Assembly: GCA_020630195.1 (NCBI GenBank)
Contig: JAHDBV010000015.1
Coordinates: 1 to 64,000 of the forward strand
Length of the DNA: 64,000 nt
Direction of reading: 5' to 3'
Source of the DNA: Acidimicrobiales bacterium
Lineage (GTDB): Bacteria > Actinomycetota > Acidimicrobiia > Acidimicrobiales > SZUA-35
Shown: positions 9,600-21,823 of the stretch, piece by piece
Position numbering within the stretch: the first letter of the stretch is position 1
Layout of the letters: every line of letters starts with the position of its first letter
Notes under the pieces: generated by a model
The model's input: only the letters and a program-made list of their open reading frames with translations
The model's database searches: none
What the model was told of the DNA's origin: nothing
Program-made: the position numbers and the translations under genes

Positions 9600-10213
9600 A
9601 CGTTCCCGAGCAACCCGGTCGTCTCGTCCTGGTCCGACACGGCCAGACGGAGTGGAGCCGCTCCGGCCAACACACGGGCCGCACCGACATCGGGCTCACG
9701 GAGGTCGGCCGTTCCGAGGCCGAAGCCGCCCGGCGGACGCTCGAGGGGTGGGACATCGCCCGCGTGGTCAGCTCACCCCTGCTCCGTGCCCGCACGACCG
9801 CCGAGCTCGTCGATCTCGGACCCGGGATCGAGTTCGACGACGACCTGATGGAGTGGGACTACGGCGTCTGGGAAGGCACCCGCACCCTCGACAACCGCGA
9901 GTCCGATCCCGACTGGTCGATCTGGACGACCGACGTCGCCGACGGCGAGTCGGTCGAGGAGGTCGGTGCCCGGGCGGACCGGGCCATCGCCCGGCTCGGT
10001 GTCGAACACGGTGGTGGCGATGTGGCCGTGTTCGCCCACGGCCACTTCCTGTCGATCCTCATCGCGAGATGGTGCGGCCTTCCGGCCATCGAAGGACGCC
10101 GCTTCAAGCTCGAGACCGCGACGGTGAGCCTGCTCGATCACCACCGGGAGCTCCGGGTGCTGCGGACGCTCAATCACCGTTGTGGTGACGTGCTCCGCGA
10201 TCCCTCGCACTGA
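9596..10213 (+). CDS. Histidine phosphatase family (phosphoglycerate mutase-like)
   Basis: LVLVRHGQTEWSRSGQHTGRTDIGLTEVG; ATGA overlap with recN. Confidence 0.85.
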   Translation: MNVPEQPGRLVLVRHGQTEWSRSGQHTGRTDIGLTEVGRSEAEAARRTLEGWDIARVVSSPLLRARTTAELVDLGPGIEFDDDLMEWDYGVWEGTRTLDNRESDPDWSIWTTDVADGESVEEVGARADRAIARLGVEHGGGDVAVFAHGHFLSILIARWCGLPAIEGRRFKLETATVSLLDHHRELRVLRTLNHRCGDVLRDPSH

Positions 10214-10841
10214 GCTCCGCCACCACATCGGCCACGACCCCGGTGGCCTCCGCGGCGATGAGGTCGGCCACCTCGGCCAGAGCGACGGTCGCTCGTTCGA
10301 CGTCGCCCTCGACGAACGCGAGGCGGGGGCGGCGAGCGCAGATGCGTTCGAGTCGACGGGCGACGGCCTGAGCGTCGAGCCCGTCCCGCGGTGGGGTGCG
10401 ACCGTCGATCCACTCGAGGTGCGCCCGCCATCGGTCCTGATGGCCGTCGGCGGCCATGTCCGAGATCCGGTCGTGGTGTGGGCGCAGCCGGGCGAAGGCG
10501 AGCTCGGTGCGGTCGAGGAACCCGGCATCGGACTCGAGGGCACCGTCGAGGAGCAGTTCGACGCCGACGTGCGCCGTCGCACGCCGGGGGCCGCGGCCCA
10601 TGCCGGCCGTCCGGAGGTCGGTGGCGAGTCGCCGCTGCAGGTCGGTGAACCAACCCAGCCCATGGAACACGTCGTCGGTGCGGTGATGGAGTCGCACGCC
10701 GGTGTCGACGCCGTCGACGCCGGACACCGAGGCCAGCCGGCATCGGCCCGCCGAGGCGATGTCGGGCAGCGCCGAGCCGAGCAGCACGTCCGGATCGGCA
10801 TCGAGCCGTTCGGCGACGGCCATGTGGGCGAGCAGGTTCAC
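10170..10841 (-). CDS. ACP phosphodiesterase (AcpH/DUF479)-like protein
   Basis: MNLLAHMAVAERLDADPDVLLGSALPDI and GVRLHHRTDDVFH resemble the AcpH family. Confidence 0.55.
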   Translation of the reverse strand: MNLLAHMAVAERLDADPDVLLGSALPDIASAGRCRLASVSGVDGVDTGVRLHHRTDDVFHGLGWFTDLQRRLATDLRTAGMGRGPRRATAHVGVELLLDGALESDAGFLDRTELAFARLRPHHDRISDMAADGHQDRWRAHLEWIDGRTPPRDGLDAQAVARRLERICARRPRLAFVEGDVERATVALAEVADLIAAEATGVVADVVAELSARDRGARHHNGD

Positions 10842-10860
10842 GGCACGAGCATGCCGCCGC

Positions 10861-12132
10861 TCACTCGACGATCGCCGCGTAGACGAGCTGCTTGAGCTCG
10901 TCCCGGATCGCGTAGGCCGACGACGGCATGAGCTGGGTCAGGCCGATCACGTGGAGATCCTCGACGGGGTCGATCCAGAACAACGTCGAGGCCGCACCGC
11001 CCCAGGCGAACGAGCCGGCGGGCTGGGTGAGGCCGGTGGCGGGCGGGTCGATCACCACCGAGAAGCCGAGCCCGAAGCCGATGCCGTCGTAGCGGGTCTC
11101 GGAGAACACGGGCTGTCCCATCGCCGCGAGGTCGACGTCGCCCGGCATGTGGTTGCTCGCCATGTTGGCCACGGTCAGCGGCGACAGGATCCGACGCCCG
11201 TCGAGTTCCCCGCCGTTGGCCAGCATCTGGCAGAAGCGGTGGTAGTCGCCCATGGTGCCGCAGAGACCGCCACCACCCGAGAAGAACGTCGCCGGCCGGC
11301 GATACGGCGAGGTGTCGCCGCCGCGGTCGATCTCGACGGCGTCGTCGCCGTTCGCGCCCTCGGGCACACCGAACGGGCTCAACGCCGGGACGGCGTAGTT
11401 GGCGGCGAACCGTTCGGCCTGCTCGTCGCTGACCGTGAATCCGATGTCGTGCATGCCGAGCGGCTCGAAGATCTCGGTGCGCAGGAACTCGTCGTAGGGG
11501 ACGCCCGAGACGACCTCGACCAGCGCACCCACGACGTCGGTGGCCACCGAGTACGACCACTGACTGCCCGGATCGAACAGCAGGGGCATCTCCGCGAGCG
11601 CGGCCGTGAAGTCGGCGAGGGTGCCGTTCTGCGGGCTCGTGTCGACCCGGCGCCGCCGGTACAACCCGTCGACGGGATGGCGGCCCATCCACCCGTAGGT
11701 GAGCCCCGAGGTGTGGGTGAGGAGGTCCTTGACCCGCATCGGCCGTTCGGCTGTCCGGGTCCCGTAGTGCTGCGTCGTCCCGTCGACCCACACCCGCAGG
11801 TCGTTCCAACCGTCGAGGTGGGAGCCGACGTCGTCGTTGAGGGACAGCATCGCCCGCTCGGCGAGGATCATCAGCGCCACCGAGGTGATCGGCTTCGACA
11901 TCGAGTAGAGCCGCACCACCGTCTCGTCGGTCCAGGGGATCGCGCCGTCGACCCGGCGATGGCCCTGGGACGACAGGTGCACCACCTCACCGCCACGGGC
12001 GACGGCGAGACCGAACCCCGGGTAGCGGCCCGTGTCGAGGTAGCGCTCCCGGATGAAGTCGTCGACTCGGGCGAGCCGGGCGGGGTCGAACCCCTGCTCG
12101 GCGGCGTCAGCGGTGATCTCGATGGCCGTCAT
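10861..12132 (-). CDS. Serine hydrolase, class C beta-lactamase/esterase family
   Basis: VVRLYSMSKPITSVALM (SxxK), YSVATDVVGALVE (YxV/N-like), C-terminal WGGAASTLFWIDP. Confidence 0.87.
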   Translation of the reverse strand: MTAIEITADAAEQGFDPARLARVDDFIRERYLDTGRYPGFGLAVARGGEVVHLSSQGHRRVDGAIPWTDETVVRLYSMSKPITSVALMILAERAMLSLNDDVGSHLDGWNDLRVWVDGTTQHYGTRTAERPMRVKDLLTHTSGLTYGWMGRHPVDGLYRRRRVDTSPQNGTLADFTAALAEMPLLFDPGSQWSYSVATDVVGALVEVVSGVPYDEFLRTEIFEPLGMHDIGFTVSDEQAERFAANYAVPALSPFGVPEGANGDDAVEIDRGGDTSPYRRPATFFSGGGGLCGTMGDYHRFCQMLANGGELDGRRILSPLTVANMASNHMPGDVDLAAMGQPVFSETRYDGIGFGLGFSVVIDPPATGLTQPAGSFAWGGAASTLFWIDPVEDLHVIGLTQLMPSSAYAIRDELKQLVYAAIVE

Positions 12133-12224
12133 GGACCCATCGTGGCCCGCCGCACGCCCTGCCCGCCATCTCGTCGTCGACCCGACGGGTCACCGTCGAT
12201 CCGGTCACTGCTACGTTCCGGCTC

Positions 12225-13157
12225 GTGCTGCGTGTGCGTGATCTCGAGCGGTCGTTCGGCGACCGGACGGCGGTCGACGGACTGTCGTTCGACGTCGCTG
12301 CGGGGGAGACCTACGGACTGCTCGGGCCCAACGGCTCCGGGAAGACCACGACGATCTCGATGATCTGCGGCATCCTCCGCTCGGACTCGGGGATCGTGGA
12401 GCTGGACGGGCGGTCGATCGATCACCGCACCCGCGACGCGAAGCGGGATCTCGGGCTCGTTCCCCAGGAGCTCGCCGTCTACGCGGACCTGACCGCGCGG
12501 GAGAACCTCCGGTTCTTCGGCAGGATCCAGGGCCTCGCCGGTTCCGAACTCGACACCGCCATCGATCGGGTGCTCGAGGTGGTGGCGCTCACCGACCGTG
12601 CCGACGATCTCAGTCGGGAGTTCTCCGGTGGCATGCAGCGGCGCCTCAACATCGCCGTCGGACTCCTGCACGGCCCGAAGCTGCTGATCCTCGACGAACC
12701 CACCGTCGGCGTCGACCCGCAGAGCCGGAACCAGATCCTCGACGCCGTCGACGCCCTGGGCGGCGAAGGCCTCGCCGTGATCTACACCACGCACTACATG
12801 GAGGAAGCCGAGCGACTGTGCGATCGGATCGGGATCATCGACGCCGGACGGCTCCTCGCCGAGGGGACCCGCGCCGAACTGGTCGCCGGCCTCGGTGACG
12901 CCGCTCGTGTCCGCATCGATCTGGCGGACGGTGCGGGCGACGCCGTCGTCAGCGCCGTCCGTGGGGTCGACGGGGTCGGCTCGGCCGATCTCAGCGGTGC
13001 GACGCTCGACGTGGTCACCGAGCGTCCGAACGCCGTGATCGCCCCGGTGATCGTCGCCGCCACCGACGCCGGCGCATCGGTCGCCGGCGTCGCCGTCGAT
13101 CAGGCCGACCTCGAGAGCGTGTTCCTCGATCTCACCGGTCGGGCACTCCGGGACTGA
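12225..13157 (+). CDS. ABC-2 type transporter ATP-binding protein
   Basis: LLGPNGSGKTTTISMICG, FSGGMQRRLNIAVGLLHGPKLLILDEPTVGVDP. Confidence 0.92.
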   Translation: MLRVRDLERSFGDRTAVDGLSFDVAAGETYGLLGPNGSGKTTTISMICGILRSDSGIVELDGRSIDHRTRDAKRDLGLVPQELAVYADLTARENLRFFGRIQGLAGSELDTAIDRVLEVVALTDRADDLSREFSGGMQRRLNIAVGLLHGPKLLILDEPTVGVDPQSRNQILDAVDALGGEGLAVIYTTHYMEEAERLCDRIGIIDAGRLLAEGTRAELVAGLGDAARVRIDLADGAGDAVVSAVRGVDGVGSADLSGATLDVVTERPNAVIAPVIVAATDAGASVAGVAVDQADLESVFLDLTGRALRD

Positions 13158-13161
13158 TCGG

Positions 13162-14235
13162 ATGATGCTCCGCCAGATCCTCGACGTCGCCTGGCTCGAT
13201 CTGGTCCGGCGGATCCGCAACCGGTCGGCGTTCGTCGTCGGCTTCGCCGGCCCGGTCGGCCTCGCCGTGCTGTTCGGGCTGATGCTGTCCGGCGGCGGAG
13301 GCGGTGGCGTGTCCGTGGGTGTCGCCGCCGGACCGGCGACGGAGGAGTTCATCGCCCGGGCCACCGCGAACGCACCCGACGACGGTCCGGAGGTCCGCTA
13401 CGAAGCCTTCGCCGACGAGGCCTCGGCGCGTCGGGCGGTCGACGACGACGAGGTCGGCGCCGCGGTCGTCCTGCGCGATCCCGTCGCCGTCGACCTCGTC
13501 GTGTTCACCCGGACCGACCGCCCGATCTCGGCCGCCGTCGCCGAGGCGGTCGGCAACGGGGTGCAGGACTCCCTGCTCGGCGAGACACCGGCGACATCGC
13601 GACCGCTCGAGCCAGAGGCCCTCGGCGGGCGGGAGCTGTCGCTCGCGGCCTACTACGGGGCGGCGATGCCGTTGCTGTTCCTCTTCTTCACGACCTCACT
13701 CGCGGCGCAGTCACTCCTCGCCGAGCGCGAAGACGGCACCCTCGCCCGACTGCTCTCGACCTCGATCTCGCCGGCCGCGCTGGTGGCCGGCAAGGTGCTG
13801 GCGGTCTTCGTGCTCTCGGTGGCCGGGTTCGCCGCCGCCTGGGTCGTCACGACCGTCATGGCGGACGCGGCCTGGGGTGCGCCGGCCGGGGTGATCGTGT
13901 TGATCCTCGCCTCCGTCGCGGCCCTGGCCGGGATCGCCACGTTCGTCGCGTCGTTCGCGTCGACGGCGCGCCAGGCCGAGACCCTGTCGTCGGTCGTCGC
14001 CTTCGGCCTCGCCCTGCTCGGCGGCAACCTCGTCAGCCCGGGAGCGATGCCCGATCGCCTCCGACAGCTGCGCCGGCTCACCCCGAACGGTTGGGCGCTC
14101 GACGGGTTCGTCCAGCTCTCGACCGACTCGGCGTCGGTCGGCTCGATCGCCGTCGTCGCTGCCGTCCTGCTCGTGTTCGCCGTCGGCTTCGGCGCCGCCG
14201 GGCTCGCTCGGGTCCAACGGGTGGTCGCACCGTGA
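13162..14235 (+). CDS. ABC-2 type transporter permease
   Basis: N-terminal TM, large extracytoplasmic loop, C-terminal TM cluster; LLAEREDGTLARLLSTSISP. Confidence 0.85.
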   Translation: MMLRQILDVAWLDLVRRIRNRSAFVVGFAGPVGLAVLFGLMLSGGGGGGVSVGVAAGPATEEFIARATANAPDDGPEVRYEAFADEASARRAVDDDEVGAAVVLRDPVAVDLVVFTRTDRPISAAVAEAVGNGVQDSLLGETPATSRPLEPEALGGRELSLAAYYGAAMPLLFLFFTTSLAAQSLLAEREDGTLARLLSTSISPAALVAGKVLAVFVLSVAGFAAAWVVTTVMADAAWGAPAGVIVLILASVAALAGIATFVASFASTARQAETLSSVVAFGLALLGGNLVSPGAMPDRLRQLRRLTPNGWALDGFVQLSTDSASVGSIAVVAAVLLVFAVGFGAAGLARVQRVVAP

Positions 14236-15254
14236 TGCGGACCGTGCTCGCGTTCGTCGCGGCGGCGTTCCGACAGCTCGCCCGCGACCGGACGGCCCTG
14301 TTCTTCACCGTGGCGCTGCCCGTGCTGCTCATCACGATCCTCGGCGTGACCTTCGGCGGATCCCGTGCGGCCGCCGTGGGTGTGGTCGAGGGCGCCGATC
14401 CGGGAGCGGTCGCCGCGCTCGACGCCGATGACCGGCTCCGCCTCGTCACCTTCGGAGACGACGATGCGCTGCGCTCGGCCGTGCGTACGCAGCGCATCGA
14501 CCTCGGGCTCCGCTTCGGTGACGACCGCATCGCCACGCTGAGCCTTCCGGACTCGGCGGCCGGTCGGGCCGCCGTCGGTGTCGTGGCGGACGTGTTGGAC
14601 GGCGGTGGGTCGGGCGTGCCCGTCGAGGTGGTCGCCGACGGCCGCTTCCAGGGAAACAGCGACTTCGCCCTCGTCTCCGCCCAGGAGCTCGTCCTGTTCG
14701 CGTTCATCACGGCACTCACCTCCGCGGCCACGATCGTCGTGGCACGGGAGAACGGCGTGTTGCGCCGCGTGCTCAGCGGACCCGTCGGAGGGGTCGAGAT
14801 GGTGCTCGGCCTCGCCGGGACCTGGTTCGCGATCTCGTTGCTCCAGTCGGTGCTCGTGCTGGCCGTGGGAGGGATCGGCTTCGGGGTCGACTGGGGAGAT
14901 CCGCTCGCCGCGCTGGCGTTGTTGCTCTCGTTCTCGGCGGTCGGCGCCGGTGCCGGCCTGCTCGGAGGCGCCGCGTTCGCCAGCCGCGATCAGGCCGACT
15001 CGGCCGCAGCACCCATCGCCCTGGTGCTCGCGGCACTCGGCGGGTGCATGGTGCCGGCGGAGATCTTCCCGGCGGGCCTCGACACCGCCAGCCGCTTCAC
15101 GCCCCACCGGTGGGCGGTCGACGGTTGGCTCGACGTCGTCTTCTCGGGCGCCGGGCTCACCGACATCGGCGCGAACGTGGGGGTGCTCGTGATCTACGCC
15201 GCCGCCCTCGCCGCGCTCGGCGGGTGGTTGCTCCGGCGCCGGGTGACGGCCTGA
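14235..15254 (+). CDS. ABC-2 type transporter permease
   Basis: Same topology; VARENGVLRRVLSGPV; start overlaps upstream stop. Confidence 0.85.
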   Translation: MRTVLAFVAAAFRQLARDRTALFFTVALPVLLITILGVTFGGSRAAAVGVVEGADPGAVAALDADDRLRLVTFGDDDALRSAVRTQRIDLGLRFGDDRIATLSLPDSAAGRAAVGVVADVLDGGGSGVPVEVVADGRFQGNSDFALVSAQELVLFAFITALTSAATIVVARENGVLRRVLSGPVGGVEMVLGLAGTWFAISLLQSVLVLAVGGIGFGVDWGDPLAALALLLSFSAVGAGAGLLGGAAFASRDQADSAAAPIALVLAALGGCMVPAEIFPAGLDTASRFTPHRWAVDGWLDVVFSGAGLTDIGANVGVLVIYAAALAALGGWLLRRRVTA

Positions 15255-15301
15255 GCCCGCCGGGCTGGCAGCCGGCGTGGCGGCGCCCCTAGGTTCCGGC
15301 C

Positions 15302-16300
15302 ATGTTCCGTGCTCTGCTGCTCGACCGAACCGATGACGGTGTCGCCGCCGCGATCACCGATCTGGACGACGCCCGGCTTCCCGCCGGGGAGGTGACGATC
15401 GCCGTCGAGGCGTCGTCGCTCAACTACAAGGACGGGATGATCCTGCGGGGCCTGGGCCGGCTCGTGCGGGACTACCCGCACGTGCCGGGCGTCGACCTCG
15501 CCGGCGTGGTCGAGTCGTCGGACGATCCGGCCTTCTCCCCGGGGGACCGGGTGGTCTGTACCGGACGGCGGATGGGGGAGATCCACTGGGGCGGGTACGC
15601 CACGAAGGCCCGGCTTCCCGCCGAGTGGGTCGTGCCGCTGCCCGACAGCATCTCGACCCGCCAGGCCATGCAGATCGGTACGGCCGGGTTCACCGCCATG
15701 CAGGCGTTGCGTGCACTGGAACGGCGGGGCCTCGACACCGCCGAGGGACGGTCGTTGCTCGTCACCGGCGCGTCCGGAGGCGTCGGCTCGATGGCGCTCG
15801 TCTGGGGTTCGCGCGCCGGACACCATCTCACCGCCTCGACCGGGAAGCTCGACCATGCCGACGGCCTGCGGGCCCTCGGTGCGTCCGACGTCATCGATCG
15901 CAACGACATCGCCGAGGCCCCGACGCGCCCGCTCGGTGCGGAGCGGTGGGCGGGCTGCATCGATGCGGTCGGTGGCGACACGCTCGCCAACGTGCTGACG
16001 GAGATGGCCTACGACGGTGCGGTGGCCGCGTGCGGGCTCACCGCCGGGAACGGGCTCGCCACCACAGTGATCCCCTTCCTGCTCCGCGGTGTCGACCTGC
16101 TCGGCATCGACTCGGTCCTGTGTCCGAGCGACGTGCGGCTCGACACCTGGGCCGCGATGGGCACCGCCATGGACGACGACATCGCCGCCCACCTCGACGC
16201 CAACACCCGTGACGTCGGCCTCGCCGAGGTCGACGCACTCGCCGACGAGATCCTCGCCGGTCGGATCCGGGGCCGCGTCGTCGTCGATCCCGCCGGCTGA
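15302..16300 (+). CDS. Acrylyl-CoA reductase / YhdH-AcuI family quinone oxidoreductase
   Basis: SSLNYKDGMILRGLGRLVRDYPHVPGVDLAGVV, VTGASGGVGSMALVW, LRGVDLLGIDSV. Confidence 0.85.
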   Translation: MFRALLLDRTDDGVAAAITDLDDARLPAGEVTIAVEASSLNYKDGMILRGLGRLVRDYPHVPGVDLAGVVESSDDPAFSPGDRVVCTGRRMGEIHWGGYATKARLPAEWVVPLPDSISTRQAMQIGTAGFTAMQALRALERRGLDTAEGRSLLVTGASGGVGSMALVWGSRAGHHLTASTGKLDHADGLRALGASDVIDRNDIAEAPTRPLGAERWAGCIDAVGGDTLANVLTEMAYDGAVAACGLTAGNGLATTVIPFLLRGVDLLGIDSVLCPSDVRLDTWAAMGTAMDDDIAAHLDANTRDVGLAEVDALADEILAGRIRGRVVVDPAG

Positions 16301-16366
16301 GTCCCGGACGGTCCCGTTCGCGCGGGAACCGACCCGACCCTGCGCGTCGCGCCCGATCGAGCGCGA

Positions 16367-18693
<2,327 letters not shown>

Positions 18694-18697
<4 letters not shown>

Positions 18698-19206
18698 CGG
18701 CGCTCCACCTCGTCGCCCGCTTCCTGGGGTCGGTGCGTCCCGGTCCGCCGGCCGACGCCGATGTCGCCTGGCTGCACACCTTCACCACCGATGCCGAGCG
18801 GGCCCTGTTCGACCGCATGTCCAACCCGGACCGGCGCCATGCGCTCGAGGTCGCCCGACTCGTCGACGCCGAGCTCGACGGCGCCGATCGCGACACCCTC
18901 GTCGCCGCGGTGTTCCATGACGTCGGCAAGGTCGTGAGCGGGTATCGCACCCCGGCACGCGTCGTCGCCACCATCGTGTGGCTCGTCGTGCCCGACGACC
19001 GGGCGGAGGCGTGGATCGAGCGGGGTCGACCCTGGCGACGCCTCGGCGAGTACCGCCGACACCCCGAGCTCGGCGGTCGCCTCCTGGCCGAGGCCGGCGC
19101 ACCCGAGCTCGCCGTGCACTGGGCCGCCGACCACCATCGCCCACCGACGGCCTGGCGCGTGGAGCCGACACTCGGCGCCGTGCTCAAGGACTGCGACGGC
19201 GACTGA
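18694..19206 (+). CDS. HD-domain protein
   Basis: RRHALEVARLVDAEL...LVAAVFHDVGKVVSGY...HPELGGRLLAEAGAPELAVHWAADHH. Confidence 0.7.
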
Positions 19207-19411
19207 CCCGAGCTCGGGACGTCCGGACGGATCCCGGCCGCGATCGTTGCGCGATGCCAGGTGTTTTCCCTGCTCATCACGTTCTCGTCACTTGATGTCG
19301 GGGGCGTGAAATCCGGGGATGAACCAGCCATCGACGGGGTCGCGGCCTAGAGTTTCTGCGTTGTCGTCGCTGACGACGACATTCCTGTCAATGAACAAGA
19401 GGAGAGGCAAC

Positions 19412-20839
19412 ATGAGCGAAAAGCTCCTGAAGCTCTTGTCGATGCTGTTCGCCGTGGCGCTCGTTGCCGCAGCTTGCGGTAGCGACGCGGACGATTCCAG
19501 CGCCTCCGACGACGAGGGGACCGCCACCACGGCGGCCGCCGAGGCGGAGGAAGAGGCCATGGAAGAAGAGCCCGAAGAAGAAGCCATGGAAGAAGAAGCC
19601 ATGGAAGAAGAGGCCATGGAGGAAGAGGAAGCGATGGAGGAGGAGTCCCACTCCGACACCGTCGAAGCCGCTCCCGCCTGCACCGGCGATTCCGACGGTG
19701 TCCTGCAGCTCGGTGGTCTTCTCCCCGAGACCGGCAACCTCGCCTTCCTCGGCCCGCCCGAGTTCGCCGGTGCCGAGCTCGCCGCTGCCGACATCAACGC
19801 CGCTGGCGGTGTCCTCGGCAACGACGTCGTGTGGTCGCCCGGTGACTCGTCGGACAACGGCGACGTCGCCAACCAGACCGTCGACCGTCACCTCGCCGAC
19901 GGCGTGGACGCCATCATCGGCGCCGCTTCGTCCGGTGTGTCGTTCACGGTGATCGACAAGATCACCGGCGCCTGCAAGATCCACTTCTCGCCGGCCAACA
20001 CCTCGCCCGACTTCACCGACTACGACGAGGACGACCTGTACTTCCGTACCGCTCCCTCCGACGTGCTCCAGGGCAAGGTGCTGTCCGACCTCATCATCGA
20101 GGAAGGCTCGACCACGGTCGGCCTGATGGCGCTCCAGGATCCCTACGGTGAGGGTCTTCTCAACTTCACGAAGCTCCCGCTCGAGGAGGCCGGTGCCGAG
20201 GTCGTCGTCGACTTCGTCTACGACCCCTCCGCTCAGAACTTCGACGCCGAGGTGGATCAGATGGTCGCCGCCGATCCGGAGGCCATCGTGGTCATCGGCT
20301 TCGACGAGACCTCCCAGATCCTGACCGGTCTCTTCGAGGCCGGCTTCACCCCCGACGTGAAGAAGATCTACCTCGTGGACGGCAACATCGGTAACGCACT
20401 CGGCGAGAAGTTCGCCGACGAGGGTGCCCTCTCGGGCATCGCCGGCACGCTGCCGACCGCTCCGTTCGACCAGGGCTTCGCCGACCGGCTCCTCGAGGTC
20501 GATCCCGACCTCGTCGACTTCTCGTACGGTCCCGAGACCTACGACGCCATCATCATCGTGGCCCTGGCCGCCGAGATGGCCGGTTCGGACGATCCGGCAC
20601 AGATCGCCGCCCACATCAACGGTGTGACCCGTGACGGTGAGAAGTGCACCAGCTTCGCCGACTGCAAGGCCATCATCGAGGCCGGGGGCGACCCCGACTA
20701 CGACGGTCCTTCCGGTCCGCAGGCCTTCGGCCCGGCCGGTGAGCCCACCGAGGCGTCGTTCGCCATCCTCCGCTACGGCGAGGGTTCGAACGCCATCGAC
20801 GGTGACCTCACGGTCTACAAGTTCGCCGCCATCGGCTGA
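19412..20839 (+). CDS. Branched-chain amino acid-type ABC transporter substrate-binding lipoprotein with acidic EEAMEEE linker
   Basis: Lipobox ALVAAACGS; Peripla_BP_6-like body; linker EEEAMEEEPEEEAMEEEAMEEEAMEEEEAMEEE; SD-like aggag before ATG 19412. Confidence 0.85.
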   Translation: MSEKLLKLLSMLFAVALVAAACGSDADDSSASDDEGTATTAAAEAEEEAMEEEPEEEAMEEEAMEEEAMEEEEAMEEESHSDTVEAAPACTGDSDGVLQLGGLLPETGNLAFLGPPEFAGAELAAADINAAGGVLGNDVVWSPGDSSDNGDVANQTVDRHLADGVDAIIGAASSGVSFTVIDKITGACKIHFSPANTSPDFTDYDEDDLYFRTAPSDVLQGKVLSDLIIEEGSTTVGLMALQDPYGEGLLNFTKLPLEEAGAEVVVDFVYDPSAQNFDAEVDQMVAADPEAIVVIGFDETSQILTGLFEAGFTPDVKKIYLVDGNIGNALGEKFADEGALSGIAGTLPTAPFDQGFADRLLEVDPDLVDFSYGPETYDAIIIVALAAEMAGSDDPAQIAAHINGVTRDGEKCTSFADCKAIIEAGGDPDYDGPSGPQAFGPAGEPTEASFAILRYGEGSNAIDGDLTVYKFAAIG

Positions 20840-20848
20840 GTGAACTGA

Positions 20849-20870
20849 CACGACCGCCCCGGCGGTCGTG
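20849..20870 (+). terminator. Hairpin downstream of the substrate-binding protein gene
   Basis: CACGACCGCC-CC-GGCGGTCGTG. Confidence 0.5.
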
Positions 20871-20876
20871 ACATCG

Positions 20877-20904
20877 ACGGGCCGGCCCTTCGGGGCCGGC
20901 CCGT
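20877..20904. terminator. Strong hairpin with TTCG tetraloop between convergent liv genes
   Basis: Perfect 12-bp stem ACGGGCCGGCCC-TTCG-GGGCCGGCCCGT. Confidence 0.75.
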
Positions 20905-21028
20905 TGCGCGTCCGGGCACGGCTGGCCGGGTCGAGGAGCGACGGATCCGACGGCCGCCACCGGGGGTCGGCCTCGACACACGTCGCATGTGGCCCCGGCA
21001 CACCACGCCGTCCGGCCCCGCACGCGAC

Positions 21029-21056
21029 GATGCCGACCCGTCGAGGGGTCGGCATC
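21029..21056 (-). terminator. Hairpin downstream of livF (minus-strand operon)
   Basis: Perfect 11-bp stem GATGCCGACCC-GTCGAG-GGGTCGGCATC. Confidence 0.65.
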
Positions 21057-21085
21057 GGAACCGCCGGTCGTCGCCGGCAGGAGGC

Positions 21086-21823
21086 TCAGTGGGCCTGAGC
21101 GAGCGTGCCGAGGTAGAGCTCGATGACCTTGGGGTCCTCGAGCAGCGCTCGGCCGGTGTTGGTGTAGGCGTTCTGGCCCTGATCGAGCACGTAGCCCCGA
21201 TCGCAGATCTGCAGGCACCGGCTGGCGTTCTGCTCCACCATGATCACCGAGACCCCGGCGGTGTTGATCTGCTTGGTGTTGATGAACACCTGATCCTGCA
21301 GCGCGGGGGAGAGACCGGCGGAGGGCTCGTCGAGCAGGATCACCTTCGGCTCCATCATCAACGCCCGACCCATGGCGAGCATCTGGCGCTCACCGCCGGA
21401 CAGGGCGCCGGCCCGCTGATCTCGCCGCTCGGCGAGGCGGGGGAACATCTCCGCGATCACGTCGTAGCGCTCGTTGAACTGCTCGGGACGGAGGTAGGCC
21501 CCCATCTCGAGGTTCTCGAGCACCGTCAGCGACGGGAACACGTTGTTGTTCTGCGGGACGTACGCGATGCCCCGATCGACGAGCGAGTGGGCCTTCATGC
21601 CCGTGATCTCGTCGCCCTCGTAGTAGATGTGGCCTTCGTTGACGGTCACGAGACCGAACAGGGCCTTCAGGAGCGTCGACTTGCCGGCACCGTTGGGGCC
21701 GATGATGCCGATCAGCTCACCGGGGCTGAGCTCGAGTGAGCACCCGTTGAGGATGTTGACCTCCGGGATGTAGCCGCCGTGGACCTGATCGACGTGGATC
21801 AGCAGATCGTCGCGCTTCGTCAT
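21086..21823 (-). CDS. livF: Branched-chain amino acid ABC transporter ATP-binding protein LivF
   Basis: IIGPNGAGKSTLLKALFGL, LSGGERQMLAMGRALMMEPKVILLDEPSAGLSP. Confidence 0.92.
   Translation of the reverse strand: MTKRDDLLIHVDQVHGGYIPEVNILNGCSLELSPGELIGIIGPNGAGKSTLLKALFGLVTVNEGHIYYEGDEITGMKAHSLVDRGIAYVPQNNNVFPSLTVLENLEMGAYLRPEQFNERYDVIAEMFPRLAERRDQRAGALSGGERQMLAMGRALMMEPKVILLDEPSAGLSPALQDQVFINTKQINTAGVSVIMVEQNASRCLQICDRGYVLDQGQNAYTNTGRALLEDPKVIELYLGTLAQAH

Noticed and set aside
10861-12132. Class C beta-lactamase-like protein as a resistance gene
   Set aside because: Closer in motifs to the general serine hydrolase/esterase group; no AmpC-type context.
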